Below the pieces are notes generated by a model that saw only the letters and a list, made by a program, of their open reading frames with translations, made no database searches and had not been told where the DNA came from. Made by a program: the position numbers and the translations under genes. Positions 38,241-48,358 of a stretch of DNA of 64,000 nt are shown in pieces. The DNA lies in the NCBI RefSeq assembly GCF_021401135.1, contig NZ_JACBFO010000003.1:558001-622000 (forward strand). The letters are read 5' to 3'. The DNA is from Azonexus sp. R2A61. GTDB lineage: Bacteria > Pseudomonadota > Gammaproteobacteria > Burkholderiales > Rhodocyclaceae. Each line of letters starts with the position of its first letter. Positions within the stretch are counted from its first letter, which is position 1.

Positions 38241-39655
38241 TCAAACGCCTGCTCGGCATTTTTTCGCTTTATTTCGTGTTGACCGCAGCATCGGCGCAAT
38301 CGCGTGCGTTGCCGGATTTCACCGAACTGGTCGACAAGCAGGGGCCGACCGTGGTCAATATCAGTACCACGCAGGTGGTGCGCGGCCAGGCGCATGGTCT
38401 GCCGTTCGACGAGAACGATCCGGCCTTCGAGTTCTTCAAGCGTTTCTTCCCCCGGGCGCCCGGCGGCAACGCGCCGCGCGACTTCGAGAACAAGTCCCTG
38501 GGTTCCGGCTTCATCATCAGCGGCGACGGCTACATCCTGACCAATGCCCACGTCGTCGACGGGGCCGACGAGGTCAACGTGCGACTGACCGACAAGCGCG
38601 AATTCAAGGCCAAGATCGTCGGTGCCGACAAGCGTACCGACGTGGCGCTGATCAAGATCGACGCCAACGGGCTGCCGGTCGCGCGGCTGGGTGATCCCGG
38701 CCAGCTGAAGGTCGGCGAATGGGTGGCCGCCATCGGTTCGCCGTTCGGTTTCGACAATTCGGTGACCGCCGGCATCGTGTCGGCCAAGGGGCGTTCGTTG
38801 CCGCAGGAAAACTATGTGCCCTTCATCCAGACCGACGTGGCGATCAATCCGGGCAACTCCGGCGGGCCGCTGTTCAACCTGCGCGGTGAAGTGGTCGGCA
38901 TCAATTCGCAGATCTACAGCCGTAGCGGCGGCTACATGGGCGTTTCGTTCGCCATTCCGATCGACGTGGCGATGGATATTCAGCAACAGCTGCGGTCTAC
39001 CGGAAAAGTCAGTCGCGGACGGATCGGTGTGGTGATTCAGGAAGTCGGCAAGGATCTGGCCGAATCGCTGGGCCTGGCGAAACCGATGGGCGCCGTGGTC
39101 AATGCCGTGGAGAAGGGCGGTCCGGCGGAAAAGGCGGGGCTGGAGCCGGGCGACGTGATCCTTCGTTTCGACGGCAAGCCGGTGAACAGTTCGGCCGATC
39201 TGCCGCGCCTGGTCGCGGCGACCAAACCCGGTGTGCGTGCCGTTGTCCAGGTCTGGCGCAAGGGGGCGACCCGCGACATTACCGTCACCATCGGCGAAAT
39301 GCCGGATGAAAAGCTGGCGGCCGGGCGTGGCGGGCGCGCGGCGCCGCGTGCCGAACCGGTGGTCAACCGGCTCGGTCTGGCGCTCAGCGAACCGACGCCC
39401 GAACAGCGTCGTGAGCTGAAATTCGACGGCGGCCTGATCGTCGACGAGGTCAGCGGCCCCGCGGCGCGCGCCGACCTCAAGCCGGGCGACGTGCTGATTG
39501 CGGTGATTGCCCGCGGCACGACGACCGAACTGAAAACGGTCGACCAACTGAACAAGCTGCTGGCGCGCTTCGACAAGGGGGCCAACGTCACCTTGCTGGT
39601 CCGGCGCGGCGAAATGCAGACTTTCGTGACCGTGCGGGGGCTCAATGGCAATTGA
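38237..39655 (+). CDS. mucD: periplasmic serine protease MucD/DegP-like
   Basis: 472 aa. Signal peptide 1-21 (LTAASAQS cleavage region), trypsin-like triad His in NAHVVDG, Asp in TDVALIKI and Ser in NPGNSGGPLF, then two PDZ domains. Degrades misfolded envelope proteins and feeds back on sigma-E. Starts in an ATGA overlap with rseC. Confidence 0.95.
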   Translation: MIKRLLGIFSLYFVLTAASAQSRALPDFTELVDKQGPTVVNISTTQVVRGQAHGLPFDENDPAFEFFKRFFPRAPGGNAPRDFENKSLGSGFIISGDGYILTNAHVVDGADEVNVRLTDKREFKAKIVGADKRTDVALIKIDANGLPVARLGDPGQLKVGEWVAAIGSPFGFDNSVTAGIVSAKGRSLPQENYVPFIQTDVAINPGNSGGPLFNLRGEVVGINSQIYSRSGGYMGVSFAIPIDVAMDIQQQLRSTGKVSRGRIGVVIQEVGKDLAESLGLAKPMGAVVNAVEKGGPAEKAGLEPGDVILRFDGKPVNSSADLPRLVAATKPGVRAVVQVWRKGATRDITVTIGEMPDEKLAAGRGGRAAPRAEPVVNRLGLALSEPTPEQRRELKFDGGLIVDEVSGPAARADLKPGDVLIAVIARGTTTELKTVDQLNKLLARFDKGANVTLLVRRGEMQTFVTVRGLNGN

Positions 39656-39890
39656 ACTGACGCTGATCAGTCGCGGCTATTGCCATCTGTGCCACGACAT
39701 GGAGGCAGCGCTGTTGCCGCTGGCCGCCGAATTCGGCGCTCGCGTGACGGTACTCGACGTCGACGCCGATCCGGCACTCGAAGCGAAGTACGACGAACTG
39801 GTGCCGGTGTTGCTGCACGGTGAAACCGAGCTGTGCCACTATCATCTGGATGTCGCCAAAACCCGTGAATATTTGAGCGAAATCCGCTAG
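39645..39890 (+). CDS. glutaredoxin-like protein (DUF836)
   Basis: 81 aa thioredoxin fold with CHLC active site near residue 13 and VPVLL cis-Pro turn. Overlaps mucD by 11 bp. Usually next to lepA in betaproteobacteria. Partner unknown. Confidence 0.88.
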   Translation: MAIELTLISRGYCHLCHDMEAALLPLAAEFGARVTVLDVDADPALEAKYDELVPVLLHGETELCHYHLDVAKTREYLSEIR

Positions 39891-39913
39891 AATTCAGGGT
39901 CTTCCGAATCGCG

Positions 39914-39938
39914 AAGGGCGCTCGCAGCGCCCTTTTTT
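39914..39938 (+). terminator. terminator upstream of lepA
   Basis: AAGGGCGCT and AGCGCCCTT stem with CGC loop, followed by a T-run. It ends the rpoE-mucD-grx transcript 11 bp before lepA, so lepA needs read-through or its own promoter. Confidence 0.88.
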
Positions 39939-39948
39939 ACTGGCTGCA

Positions 39949-41739
39949 ATGGACCATATCCGCAACTTTTCGATCATCGCCCACATCGACCACGGCAAAT
40001 CGACCCTGGCCGACCGCATCATTCATTTGTGCGGCGGTCTGTCCGACCGCGAGATGGAGGCACAGGTACTCGACTCGATGGACATCGAGAAGGAGCGCGG
40101 CATCACCATCAAGGCGCAGACCGCCGCCCTGAGCTACAAGGCGCGCGACGGCAAGGTCTACAACCTGAACCTGATCGACACGCCGGGACACGTGGACTTC
40201 TCCTATGAAGTCTCCCGTTCGCTGTCGGCCTGCGAAGGCGCGCTGCTGGTCGTCGATGCCTCGCAGGGTGTCGAGGCGCAGACTGTCGCCAACTGCTACA
40301 CCGCGATCGAACTCGACGTCGAGGTCGTGCCGGTGCTCAACAAGATCGATCTGCCGTCGGCCGATCCGGACAACGCCAAGCAGGAAATCGAGGACGTCAT
40401 CGGCATCGACGCGACCGACGCCGTGCAGGCTTCCGCCAAGACCGGCCTGGGTGTGCAGGACATCCTCGAGATGGTGGTTGCCCGCGTGCCGCCGCCCAAG
40501 GGCGACACGGCGGCGCCGCTGAAGGCGCTGATCATCGATTCCTGGTTCGACAATTACGTCGGCGTGGTCATGCTGGTGCGTGTCGTCGATGGCGAGATGC
40601 GCCCGAAGGACAAGCTGCATTTCATGGCCACCGGTGCCAACCAGTTGTGCGAGCAGGTCGGCGTGTTTACGCCGAAGTCGCTACCGCGCGACGTGCTGCG
40701 CGCCGGCGAGGTCGGCTTCGTCATCGCCGGCATCAAGGAACTGAAGGCCGCCAAGGTCGGCGACACCATCACTCACGCCGACCGCAAGGCCGCCGCGCCG
40801 CTGCCCGGCTTCAAGGAAATCAAGCCGCAGGTGTTCGCCGGCCTGTACCCGGTCGAAGCCAACCAGTACGACTCGCTGCGCGAATCGCTGGAAAAACTGA
40901 AACTCAACGACGCCTCGCTGCAGTACGAGCCGGAAGTCTCGCAGGCGCTGGGCTTCGGCTTCCGCTGCGGCTTCCTTGGCCTGTTGCACATGGAAATCGT
41001 GCAGGAGCGCCTGGAGCGCGAATTCGACCAGGACCTGATCACGACGGCGCCGACTGTCGTCTACGAAGTGGTCAATCGCGACGGCACGATCATCCAGGTG
41101 GAAAACCCGGCCAAGTTGCCGGAAGTCTCCAAGATCGAGGAAATCCGCGAACCGATCATCGAGGCGACCATCTTCGTGCCGCAGGACTACCTGGGCAACG
41201 TCATCACGCTGTGCAACCAGAAGCGCGGCAACCAGGTCGACATGCACTACCACGGCCGTCAGGTGAAGCTGGTCTATGAAATGCCGATGGCCGAGGTGGT
41301 CATGGACTTCTTCGACAAGCTGAAATCCTGCTCCAAGGGCTACGCCTCGCTCGACTACGATTTCAAGGAATACCGCACGGCCGACGTGGTCAAGCTGGAC
41401 ATCCTGATCAACAGCGAGAAGGTCGATGCGCTGTCGCTGATCGTGCACCGCGCCAACTCGCAGTATCGCGGCCGCGAACTGGCCAACAAGATGCGCGAAC
41501 TGATCCCGCGCCAGATGTACGATGTGGCCATCCAGGCCGCCATCGGCTCGCACATCATCGCCCGCGAAAACGTCAAGGCGATGCGCAAGGACGTGCTGGC
41601 CAAGTGCTACGGCGGCGACATCACGCGGAAGAAGAAGCTGCTGGAGAAGCAGAAGGCCGGCAAGAAGCGCATGAAACAGGTCGGTTCGGTGGAAATTCCG
41701 CAGGAAGCCTTCCTCGCCGTGCTGCGCGTGGACAACTGA
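39949..41739 (+). CDS. lepA: elongation factor 4
   Basis: 596 aa. G1 [10 protein letters not shown]3 DTPGHVDF, G4 NKIDLP; the LepA-specific C-terminal domain is complete. Promotes back-translocation on stalled ribosomes. Followed by lepB at 10 bp. Confidence 0.98.
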   Translation: MDHIRNFSIIAHIDHGKSTLADRIIHLCGGLSDREMEAQVLDSMDIEKERGITIKAQTAALSYKARDGKVYNLNLIDTPGHVDFSYEVSRSLSACEGALLVVDASQGVEAQTVANCYTAIELDVEVVPVLNKIDLPSADPDNAKQEIEDVIGIDATDAVQASAKTGLGVQDILEMVVARVPPPKGDTAAPLKALIIDSWFDNYVGVVMLVRVVDGEMRPKDKLHFMATGANQLCEQVGVFTPKSLPRDVLRAGEVGFVIAGIKELKAAKVGDTITHADRKAAAPLPGFKEIKPQVFAGLYPVEANQYDSLRESLEKLKLNDASLQYEPEVSQALGFGFRCGFLGLLHMEIVQERLEREFDQDLITTAPTVVYEVVNRDGTIIQVENPAKLPEVSKIEEIREPIIEATIFVPQDYLGNVITLCNQKRGNQVDMHYHGRQVKLVYEMPMAEVVMDFFDKLKSCSKGYASLDYDFKEYRTADVVKLDILINSEKVDALSLIVHRANSQYRGRELANKMRELIPRQMYDVAIQAAIGSHIIARENVKAMRKDVLAKCYGGDITRKKKLLEKQKAGKKRMKQVGSVEIPQEAFLAVLRVDN

Positions 41740-41749
41740 GAGAGAACGC

Positions 41750-42541
41750 ATGAATTTCGCCCTGATCCTGCTCGTGCTGACCGTCGTCACCGGCCTGCTT
41801 TATGCGGTCGACGTGCTGAAATTCCGGAAATTGCGCCAGGCGCAGAATGGCAAGCAGCCGTTGTGGGTGGAGTGGGGCGCCGACTTCTTCCCGGTGATCC
41901 TGATCGTCTTCGTACTGCGCTCCTTCATCTTCGAGCCGTTCAAGATTCCTTCCGGCTCGATGATTCCGACCCTGCTGGTCGGCGATTACATCCTGGTCAA
42001 CAAGTTCACCTACGGCATCCGTCTGCCGGTGATCAATACCAAGATCATTCCGATCAACGACCCGCAGCGTGGCGACGTGATGGTCTTCCGCTATCCGGAA
42101 GATCCGTCGCTCGACTACATCAAGCGCGTGGTCGGTCTGCCCGGCGACACGATCGCCTACCAGAACAAGCAGCTGACCATCAACGGCCAGCCGGTGGCTT
42201 CGCACAAGGTCGGCGACTACCTGCATGCCGAGCGCCTGTACTATTCCCAGGAGTTCGCGAGCCGACTCGGCAATGTCGATTACCACTACCTGAACGACGA
42301 AGATGCACCCGCCTTCATTCCCGGTGTTGGCGATTTCCCGCACCGCGGAAATTGCACTTACAATGCCGCTGGCGTGATCTGCAAGGTTCCCGAAGGCCAT
42401 TACTTCATGATGGGTGACAACCGCGATAACAGTCGCGACAGCCGGGCCTGGGGTTTCGTGCCCGAAGCCAATATCGTCGGCAAGGCGGTCTTCATCTGGT
42501 TGAATCTGGGCGATCTGGGACGTATCGGAACATTCAAATAA
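41750..42541 (+). CDS. lepB: signal peptidase I
   Basis: 263 aa. One clear N-terminal TM (about 2-20) and a second near residues 46-60, Ser in PSGSMIPTL and Lys in YIKRVVGLPGD form the dyad; box E GDNRDNSRDSR present. Cleaves Sec/Tat signal peptides. Confidence 0.97.
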   Translation: MNFALILLVLTVVTGLLYAVDVLKFRKLRQAQNGKQPLWVEWGADFFPVILIVFVLRSFIFEPFKIPSGSMIPTLLVGDYILVNKFTYGIRLPVINTKIIPINDPQRGDVMVFRYPEDPSLDYIKRVVGLPGDTIAYQNKQLTINGQPVASHKVGDYLHAERLYYSQEFASRLGNVDYHYLNDEDAPAFIPGVGDFPHRGNCTYNAAGVICKVPEGHYFMMGDNRDNSRDSRAWGFVPEANIVGKAVFIWLNLGDLGRIGTFK

Positions 42542-42551
42542 GGTGACAGCG

Positions 42552-42908
42552 ATGAAACATCAACGTGGCATTTCGCTCAGCGGTCTGATCTTCTGGTGCA
42601 TCGTGCTGGCCCTGGTGGCCATCCTCGGCATGAAGGTGGTGCCAACGCTGACCGAGTACTACAAGATCCGCAAGGATGTGCAGACGGTGGCGGCGCAGGC
42701 TGCTCCCGATGCCACGGTCGCCGATATCCGCAAGGCTTTCGACAAGTTCGTCGAAGTCGACAACCTGACCGATTTCAAGTCCAGCCAGCTCGACATCTAC
42801 AAGAACAATCTCGGTCAGATCACGATCGACTTCGATTACGAGCGTCGCGTCCAGCTGCTCGACAATGTCAGCCTGGTGATCCGCTACAAGGGGTCTTCGG
42901 CGAAGTAA
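42552..42908 (+). CDS. DUF4845 membrane protein
   Basis: 118 aa. An N-terminal TM (GISLSGLIFWCIVLALVAIL) like a pilin-type or signal-anchor segment precedes a small alpha/beta domain. DUF4845 proteins are constant neighbours between lepB and rnc in betaproteobacteria; role unknown. Start ATG at 42552 after AAGGTGA; a GTG at 42543 is possible. Confidence 0.85.
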   Translation: MKHQRGISLSGLIFWCIVLALVAILGMKVVPTLTEYYKIRKDVQTVAAQAAPDATVADIRKAFDKFVEVDNLTDFKSSQLDIYKNNLGQITIDFDYERRVQLLDNVSLVIRYKGSSAK

Positions 42909-42911
42909 GGC

Positions 42912-43574
42912 ATGGGCAGTCTCGCGCAACGACTTGGTCATGTCTTTTCCGATCCGGCGCTACTGCGCACGGCACTGACGCATCGCAGCTTCGGCCAGCC
43001 GAACAACGAACGTCTGGAATTTCTGGGCGACGGCATCCTCGATTGCGTGATTGCCGCCGAACTCTACGCCCGTTTTCCCGAGTTGCCGGAAGGCGATCTC
43101 TCCCGCTTGCGGGCGAATCTCGTCCGGCAGGATGCCTTGCACGGGCTGGCGCTCGAACTCGATCTGGGCAGCCAGTTGCGCCTCGGCGAGGGCGAGTTGC
43201 GCAGCGGCGGCGGTAGCCGGCCATCGATGCTGGCCGATGCGCTGGAAGCCGTTTTCGGCGCCATCTATCTGGATGCCGGTTTCGAAACCGCGTATCGGGT
43301 CATCCAGCGGCTGTACCAGGAAAAGCTCGGCGAACTGAAGCCGGGGCAGTTCCAAAAAGATCCCAAGACCCGTCTGCAGGAATGGCTGCAGGGGCGCAAG
43401 AAACCCCTGCCTCGCTACCAGTTGCTGGAAACGCGCGGCGCGGCGCACGAGCAGTCCTTCGAAGTGGCCTGCGATATCGACAATCCCCGCTTGCGGACGC
43501 TGGGCACCGGCAGCAGCCGGCGCATCGCCGAGCAGAACGCTGCGGAACAGGCACTGAAAGCACTCGAAGCATGA
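42912..43574 (+). CDS. rnc: ribonuclease III
   Basis: 220 aa. Signature [14 protein letters not shown] with catalytic Glu and Asp, second acidic site in [13 protein letters not shown], and a C-terminal dsRNA-binding domain. Processes rRNA precursors and double-stranded RNA. Overlaps era by 4 bp. Confidence 0.97.
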   Translation: MGSLAQRLGHVFSDPALLRTALTHRSFGQPNNERLEFLGDGILDCVIAAELYARFPELPEGDLSRLRANLVRQDALHGLALELDLGSQLRLGEGELRSGGGSRPSMLADALEAVFGAIYLDAGFETAYRVIQRLYQEKLGELKPGQFQKDPKTRLQEWLQGRKKPLPRYQLLETRGAAHEQSFEVACDIDNPRLRTLGTGSSRRIAEQNAAEQALKALEA

Positions 43575-44455
43575 CTGACATCCGCTCCGGCTACATCGCC
43601 ATCGTCGGCCGACCCAACGTCGGCAAGTCGACGCTGCTCAACCACCTGATCGGCGAGAAGATCAGCATCGTCTCGCGCAAGGCGCAGACCACCCGGCACC
43701 GCATCACCGGCATCCTGACCGAAGCCGACGCCCAGTTCGTCTTCGTCGATACGCCGGGCTTCCAGACTAAGTTCTCGAACGCGCTGAACCGGGCGATGAA
43801 CCGCGGCGTGACGCAGACACTGAACGACGTCGATCTCGTCCTCTTCGTCATCGAGGCCGGCCGCTACGACGCCAAGGACAAGGCGGTGGTGCGCCTGTTG
43901 CCGAAGGACCGGCCGGTGATCCTGGTCATCAACAAGACCGACCTGTTGAAGAGCCGGGAAGCCTTGCTGCCTTTCCTCGCCGAAGTCTCGGCCGATTTCG
44001 ACTACACCGCCGTGGTTCCGGTCAGCGCCGCCAAGGGCCGGCAGACGCAGGACCTGCTCAAGGAGGCGCGCAAGCACCTACCGAACGAAGGCCTGATGTT
44101 CCCCGAGGACGATCTGACCGACAAGTCGGAGCGTTTCCTCGCCGCCGAGTACATCCGCGAGAAGGTCTTCCGCCTGCTCGGCGACGAACTGCCGTACGCC
44201 ACCGCCGTCGAGATCGAGAAATTCGAGGTCGAGGGCAACCTGCGCCGGATTTACGCCGCCATCGTCGTCGACCGTGAGAATCACAAGGCGATCGTCATCG
44301 GCAAGGGCGGCGAATCGCTCAAGCGCATCGCCAGCGAGGCACGCCAGGACATGGAGCGGCTGTTCGACGGCAAGGTCTATCTCGAAGTCTGGGTCAAGGT
44401 GAAGTCGGGCTGGAACGACGACGAGCGCCTGCTCAAGAGCCTCGGCTACGAGTAA
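43571..44455 (+). CDS. era: GTPase Era
   Basis: 294 aa. G1 [10 protein letters not shown]3 DTPGFQ, G4 NKTD, then a C-terminal KH domain ([17 protein letters not shown]). Binds the 3' end of 16S rRNA. ATGA overlap with rnc. Confidence 0.98.
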   Translation: MTDIRSGYIAIVGRPNVGKSTLLNHLIGEKISIVSRKAQTTRHRITGILTEADAQFVFVDTPGFQTKFSNALNRAMNRGVTQTLNDVDLVLFVIEAGRYDAKDKAVVRLLPKDRPVILVINKTDLLKSREALLPFLAEVSADFDYTAVVPVSAAKGRQTQDLLKEARKHLPNEGLMFPEDDLTDKSERFLAAEYIREKVFRLLGDELPYATAVEIEKFEVEGNLRRIYAAIVVDRENHKAIVIGKGGESLKRIASEARQDMERLFDGKVYLEVWVKVKSGWNDDERLLKSLGYE

Positions 44456-44479
44456 GCCGCCGATCCGGGACATTTCGCG

Positions 44480-45208
44480 ATGAGTCTGCGCAGCAAGGTC
44501 GACGGCCAGCCCGCCTACGTGCTGCACAGCATGCCGTTTCGCGAGACCAGCCTGATCGTCGAAGTCTTCAGCCGCGATTTCGGACGCATGGCCTTGCTGG
44601 CGCGCGGCGCGCGCCGGCCGCGGGCGGCGATCCGCGGGCTGCTGATGGGCTTCCAGCCCCTGGAAATCGGCTGGGCCGGCAAGGGCGAGGTGCTGACGCT
44701 GATGAAGGCCGAATGGGTCGGCGGCCAGCCGCTGCTCGGCGGCGAGGCACTGTTCTGCGGCTATTACCTGAACGAACTGCTGATGCACTTGCTGCCGCGC
44801 GAGGACGCCCACCAGACGCTGTTCGCCCGCTACGCCGAAACCCTGCAACGCCTGGCCGCGCACAGCGACGCGGCGACCCGCGAGGGCGATCTGCGCAGCT
44901 TCGAGAAAGCGCTGTTGCAGGAGCTCGGCTACGGCCTGATGCTCGACCATGATGCCGCCGGCGAGCCGATTGCCGCCGAGGCGTTCTACACTTACCGGAT
45001 GGAGCAGGGGCCGGTGCGCCTGGCGCATGCCGAAGCCGACGCCCAGGTGGTACGCGGCAGCAGCCTGCTCGACCTTGGCGCCGGCGATTTCTCCAACCCG
45101 CGCTCGCGCGGCGAGGCCAAGACGCTGATGCGCACGCTGCTGAGCTATTACCTGGGCGGCCAGGAGCTGGAAACCCGCAAGATTTTCAAGGAGTTGCAGG
45201 AACTATGA
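44480..45208 (+). CDS. recO: DNA repair protein RecO
   Basis: 242 aa. OB-fold N-terminus (AYVLHSMPFRETSLIVEVFS), helical C-terminal part. Loads RecA with RecR. Its stop is the last host codon before the island; in relatives pdxJ follows directly. Confidence 0.95.
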   Translation: MSLRSKVDGQPAYVLHSMPFRETSLIVEVFSRDFGRMALLARGARRPRAAIRGLLMGFQPLEIGWAGKGEVLTLMKAEWVGGQPLLGGEALFCGYYLNELLMHLLPREDAHQTLFARYAETLQRLAAHSDAATREGDLRSFEKALLQELGYGLMLDHDAAGEPIAAEAFYTYRMEQGPVRLAHAEADAQVVRGSSLLDLGAGDFSNPRSRGEAKTLMRTLLSYYLGGQELETRKIFKELQEL

Positions 45209-45220
45209 TATGTCCCCTAG

Positions 45221-45230
45221 GAGATGTTGC
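45221..45230. other. candidate left attachment site
   Basis: GAGATGTTGC starts 13 bp after the recO stop. Its last 7 bases are repeated directly at the right border, and the full 10 bases occur inverted at 52833-52842 in the pdxJ leader. Confidence 0.55.
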
Positions 45231-45262
45231 TGCATAATTCCGCGTAGAAATAATGATGTAGT

Positions 45263-45295
45263 CGAGTAGCCGGCTTTCTTTGAAAGCCGAGTAGC
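45263..45295. repeat. hairpin framed by direct repeats near the integrase remnant
   Basis: CGGCTTTC-TTT-GAAAGCCG forms an 8-bp hairpin (45271-45289), flanked on both sides by CGAGTAGC (45263-45270 and 45288-45295). Such compound repeats next to an integrase gene are typical recombinase arm-binding sites, though a transcript structure is also possible. Confidence 0.45.
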
Positions 45296-45310
45296 TAGGG
45301 GGCTAAAGTC

Positions 45311-45610
45311 ATGCCAAGAGCTGATTCGGAAGAGTTAGGACGGTGGCGCGCCATGGACATGGCGAAAGCGCTTTTGGCGCTTGCCGATTACGCCAAGCCT
45401 GATCCGACCTTCGCACCGATAAAGGACCAAGGGACCACCCGCTGGCATGCAACTGTTCAAGGTCGGGAGTTCGAGTTGCTTCTGACTGGCTCAAAGTTTT
45501 GGGATACTCGTTCGGAAATCGGTGGTGGTGGGGCAGTCGATCTGTCCATGCATTTATTCAGGAGCGACTTCAAGACGGCCATCGGCACGCTGCGGAAGAA
45601 GGGCCTGTAG
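45311..45610 (+). CDS. primase-like fragment of a mobile element (99 aa)
   Basis: The C-terminal part (LLTGSKFWDTRSEIGGGGAV-then-DLSMHLF) resembles the domain that precedes Toprim/DUF3991 in plasmid and ICE primases. No Toprim domain follows, so it is either a short accessory protein coupled to the integrase (its stop shares a base with the next GTG) or a truncated remnant. Family match is tentative. Confidence 0.5.
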   Translation: MPRADSEELGRWRAMDMAKALLALADYAKPDPTFAPIKDQGTTRWHATVQGREFELLLTGSKFWDTRSEIGGGGAVDLSMHLFRSDFKTAIGTLRKKGL

Positions 45611-45840
45611 TGAAGCTATTCCTTACCACGGACGACTTCGTTTGGAAGGGCGTACCTCGCCCAGGCGTTCCTTTTCTCTGCGATCGGCAAATGGAGTTGG
45701 TGGCAGCGCCGAACCAATATCTACGCTCGCGCCATCCGAAATGCATACATGCGTGCAGAGTCAGGATACTACATGTCATTGCTCGTCGGACGAATTTGGA
45801 TATCCATGTATGAATGAAGGAATGCAGTTGATCCGCTATT
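45610..45840 (+). pseudogene. decayed tyrosine-type integrase (N-terminal remnant)
   Basis: From GTG the product reads like the N-terminus of a group of site-specific integrases (FLTTDDFVWKGVPRPG, then PFLCDRQMELVAAPNQYL). After about 40 residues the match stops, the frame drifts and ends at 45813; no catalytic Arg/His/Tyr region follows before the GIY-YIG gene on the other strand. The element has probably lost self-mobility. Confidence 0.55.
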
Positions 45841-45914
45841 TCAGAAAAAACAGCACTCGAGTTCGTTGAGCACGACCAAGATTTTCCAAAGCTGTGCTTG
45901 CGGAAGTGAGCAGC

Positions 45915-46991
45915 TTATTTTTGTCGTAAGAGGTACCGCATCTCCGGCAATAAGACGGAAACGAAGGCGTCGTATCGGCATTCAGCCACCGTTTCCTCGG
46001 AAAGGTATTCCATGAATCGTGCTACGGACATTGCCTGATTGCCGGTCGTTGGTGGGGCATATGCTTGCCATGCTAAAAGGAAGAGGCGACGCAGCGGATG
46101 TGCCCCATCCCGTCCACGATTCAGCGCAGCCGCCAGTACATCATAGGCTGACGCCAAGCGGCTACCTACTGGCCGGCCAAATTTGAATGAAAGCAACACG
46201 GGCAGAATGCCCTTGCGATTCCAGAAGTGCCAACTCAGGCCAGGCGCAAAATCCTCGTGCCAGTAGTGGTACCGGGTGAGCCTGTAGCATGCCGCAAAAA
46301 TAGCGTCGTGCTGATCGACAGGGGCGCCAGCATCGTAATAGGCCACAGCCAGTTCGATAAAGCGATCCAAAGCATCGGCCCAGCTAGCTTCTGTGTCAAA
46401 GGCCTGACATCCTAACTCCGCCTGCTTGATCCGCTCCCAGTAGCCTTTCCCTCGCAAATTGGTTTCGACCAGCGTCTGGTCAGGATAAGAGAAATGGCCG
46501 CCCCGCACTTTATCGATCCCATAACGGAGCATGAGGGTGATGGTCACCTCATCTTCCATCTGTTCCGCTGCCCGGCCGTCCTTAGTGCCAGTACCGATGG
46601 TGTGCAGAACCTTTACTGGTGCGTGCAACTTGGTCCATTCGGCACCTTCGCCGGCAAAGTGCTGCGCCATCCTGTTTGCAACATCGGATGTGAGACCAAC
46701 GTAAAAGCAGCCATCGGTCAGTGCCAGAACGTAGAGGTAGATGTCGATAGGCTCCGGCGAGCCGCACCAATTAATAGGTTGTACGCTTTTTTCGGCTTTG
46801 CGTACAAGATGGCGGCCGGCGATGCGGAGAAATTCTTCCACATCGTCCTCAGGAATCGATCGTCCAACGATCGCCTGTTTCCAGCCACGCGAGGGCGGCC
46901 ACTCGATACCGAGTAGTGCCAGTTGTTGCTTGGAGAAGCCCCCTCGTGCGCTAGCTCCGGCCGCTAATAGCTCTTCCGTGATTTCCAACAA
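45915..46991 (-). CDS. GIY-YIG nuclease-domain protein (358 aa)
   Basis: Residues 83-130 carry a GIY-YIG module: YLYV (85-88), FYVGLT (96-101) and the Arg of DVANRMAQHF (107), with an acidic residue near 145 as possible metal ligand. An N-terminal 75-residue helical part and a 200-residue helical C-terminal part are unassigned. It could be a restriction/defence nuclease or a homing-type enzyme. Divergent from the PIN gene with 102 bp between. Confidence 0.72.
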   Translation of the reverse strand: MLEITEELLAAGASARGGFSKQQLALLGIEWPPSRGWKQAIVGRSIPEDDVEEFLRIAGRHLVRKAEKSVQPINWCGSPEPIDIYLYVLALTDGCFYVGLTSDVANRMAQHFAGEGAEWTKLHAPVKVLHTIGTGTKDGRAAEQMEDEVTITLMLRYGIDKVRGGHFSYPDQTLVETNLRGKGYWERIKQAELGCQAFDTEASWADALDRFIELAVAYYDAGAPVDQHDAIFAACYRLTRYHYWHEDFAPGLSWHFWNRKGILPVLLSFKFGRPVGSRLASAYDVLAAALNRGRDGAHPLRRLFLLAWQAYAPPTTGNQAMSVARFMEYLSEETVAECRYDAFVSVLLPEMRYLLRQK

Positions 46992-47093
46992 ATCACCTCG
47001 CTTCCATTGAGTCCTAGCATCATGCGCGATGTTTCGATCAGCATTGCCGGGATGCTATGATGCCCAGTTGGCATAATTCAAGCGGAAAATTTC

Positions 47094-48236
47094 ATGGATA
47101 CTACTGAACTCGACTTTGGTGCCCTATCGATCGATAACGATATCCTGAAAAGCGAAGGGTATAAGTTCGATGAAGGCTTGCTTGCCCAGTTGCGTCAGTT
47201 CAAAGACAGCCCGGTCGCAGTAGTCATATCAGACTTCATCCACAACGAAGCTATCTCACACATTGCTAGCGAAATATGCAAGGCGAGAAACGCCATTAAC
47301 CAAAGCCTTCGTTCTGCCGCCAAGCAACTTAAAGTTAGTCAGCAAGCAATCAAACAGGCCGAGGCACTGCTCTCAGTTGAGGGGAGCGATCGGTCAATCG
47401 CCGAACAACGCCTCGGACGATTCTATGTGGAGATTGGTGCCGAAATAATTCAATCGTCAAAATTCGTAGATATCGACGAGTTAACTGGAATGTATTTCGG
47501 GACAGAACCACCGTTCGAGACCAAGAAAGACAAGAAAAGCGAATTTCCAGATGCATTCGCGTTGTTGAGCCTAGAAGGGTGGGCCGAAGAGCACGATCTC
47601 AACATGATCGTGGTCAGTAATGATGGGGGGTGGAAAGACTATGCTGAAAGTTCGCCTCGGCTCACCGTGCTTACTTCTCTTGCGGAAGCGCTAGAAAAAT
47701 TCCAGCCGCACAACAAGGTTCGAAATGTTGTCGAGCACATTAGAAAAGCCTCGCTTCTCGCGGGGGGTAACCAGATTCTGCAAGAAATAGAGCAAGCGAT
47801 TATTCGCAGCATTGATGATTCAAGAATTGAAATTGAGGCCGATTCTTATCTCCCTCACGAATGGGATGACGTCCAAGCCTGCTATATAAGCCACGAACTT
47901 GATGGCGGTGCTGATGGCACAGCAACCGTTCAAATTGTTCGAATCACAGATGAAGAAATTGTTCTCGGTCTAGGTGCAACGGTCGAGGTTGAAATAGAAG
48001 CGACGTTCAGCTTCTCGATTTACGACTCAATCGATAAAGACTACGTCAACCTTGGTGGCTGCGTTCACAAAGCCAATGAGCGCTACCACACAGACATTCT
48101 CGTAACCCTGTCAGGCGATTTTTCTCAAAACATCGACGAAATCGAAGTATCTGAAGTGGAGATACTTGAAACGATTCGGCGAGCCCGATTTGGCTATGTT
48201 GAACCAGACTACCGTGATGATCGTGACGAGTGTTAG
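47094..48236 (+). CDS. PIN-like ribonuclease-domain protein (DUF4935 type, 380 aa)
   Basis: N-terminal PIN-like fold with acidic residues in LSIDND (D14/D16), E52 (HNEAI), D153 (SEFPDAFAL) and D177 (VSNDGGWKD). This set matches the PIN_12/DUF4935 family, predicted Mg-dependent RNases. The C-terminal 170 residues are beta-rich and acidic. No antitoxin-sized gene is next to it, so it is not a classical VapC pair. AT-rich codons compared with host genes. Confidence 0.72.
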   Translation: MDTTELDFGALSIDNDILKSEGYKFDEGLLAQLRQFKDSPVAVVISDFIHNEAISHIASEICKARNAINQSLRSAAKQLKVSQQAIKQAEALLSVEGSDRSIAEQRLGRFYVEIGAEIIQSSKFVDIDELTGMYFGTEPPFETKKDKKSEFPDAFALLSLEGWAEEHDLNMIVVSNDGGWKDYAESSPRLTVLTSLAEALEKFQPHNKVRNVVEHIRKASLLAGGNQILQEIEQAIIRSIDDSRIEIEADSYLPHEWDDVQACYISHELDGGADGTATVQIVRITDEEIVLGLGATVEVEIEATFSFSIYDSIDKDYVNLGGCVHKANERYHTDILVTLSGDFSQNIDEIEVSEVEILETIRRARFGYVEPDYRDDRDEC

Positions 48237-48358
48237 CTACTGAGCGAGGAGAGGGGGGCGTCGTACCAACCTCGGACGGTTGATCAAAATAGGGGGGGGC
48301 AGGCAGTGCACACCGTTCGCCTTAACGAATCCAGCAAGTTATGTTCTACCGAAATCAG

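Noticed and set aside
45263..45295. CRISPR or group II intron signal
   Set aside because: Only two repeats around one hairpin, no spacer series, no reverse transcriptase.
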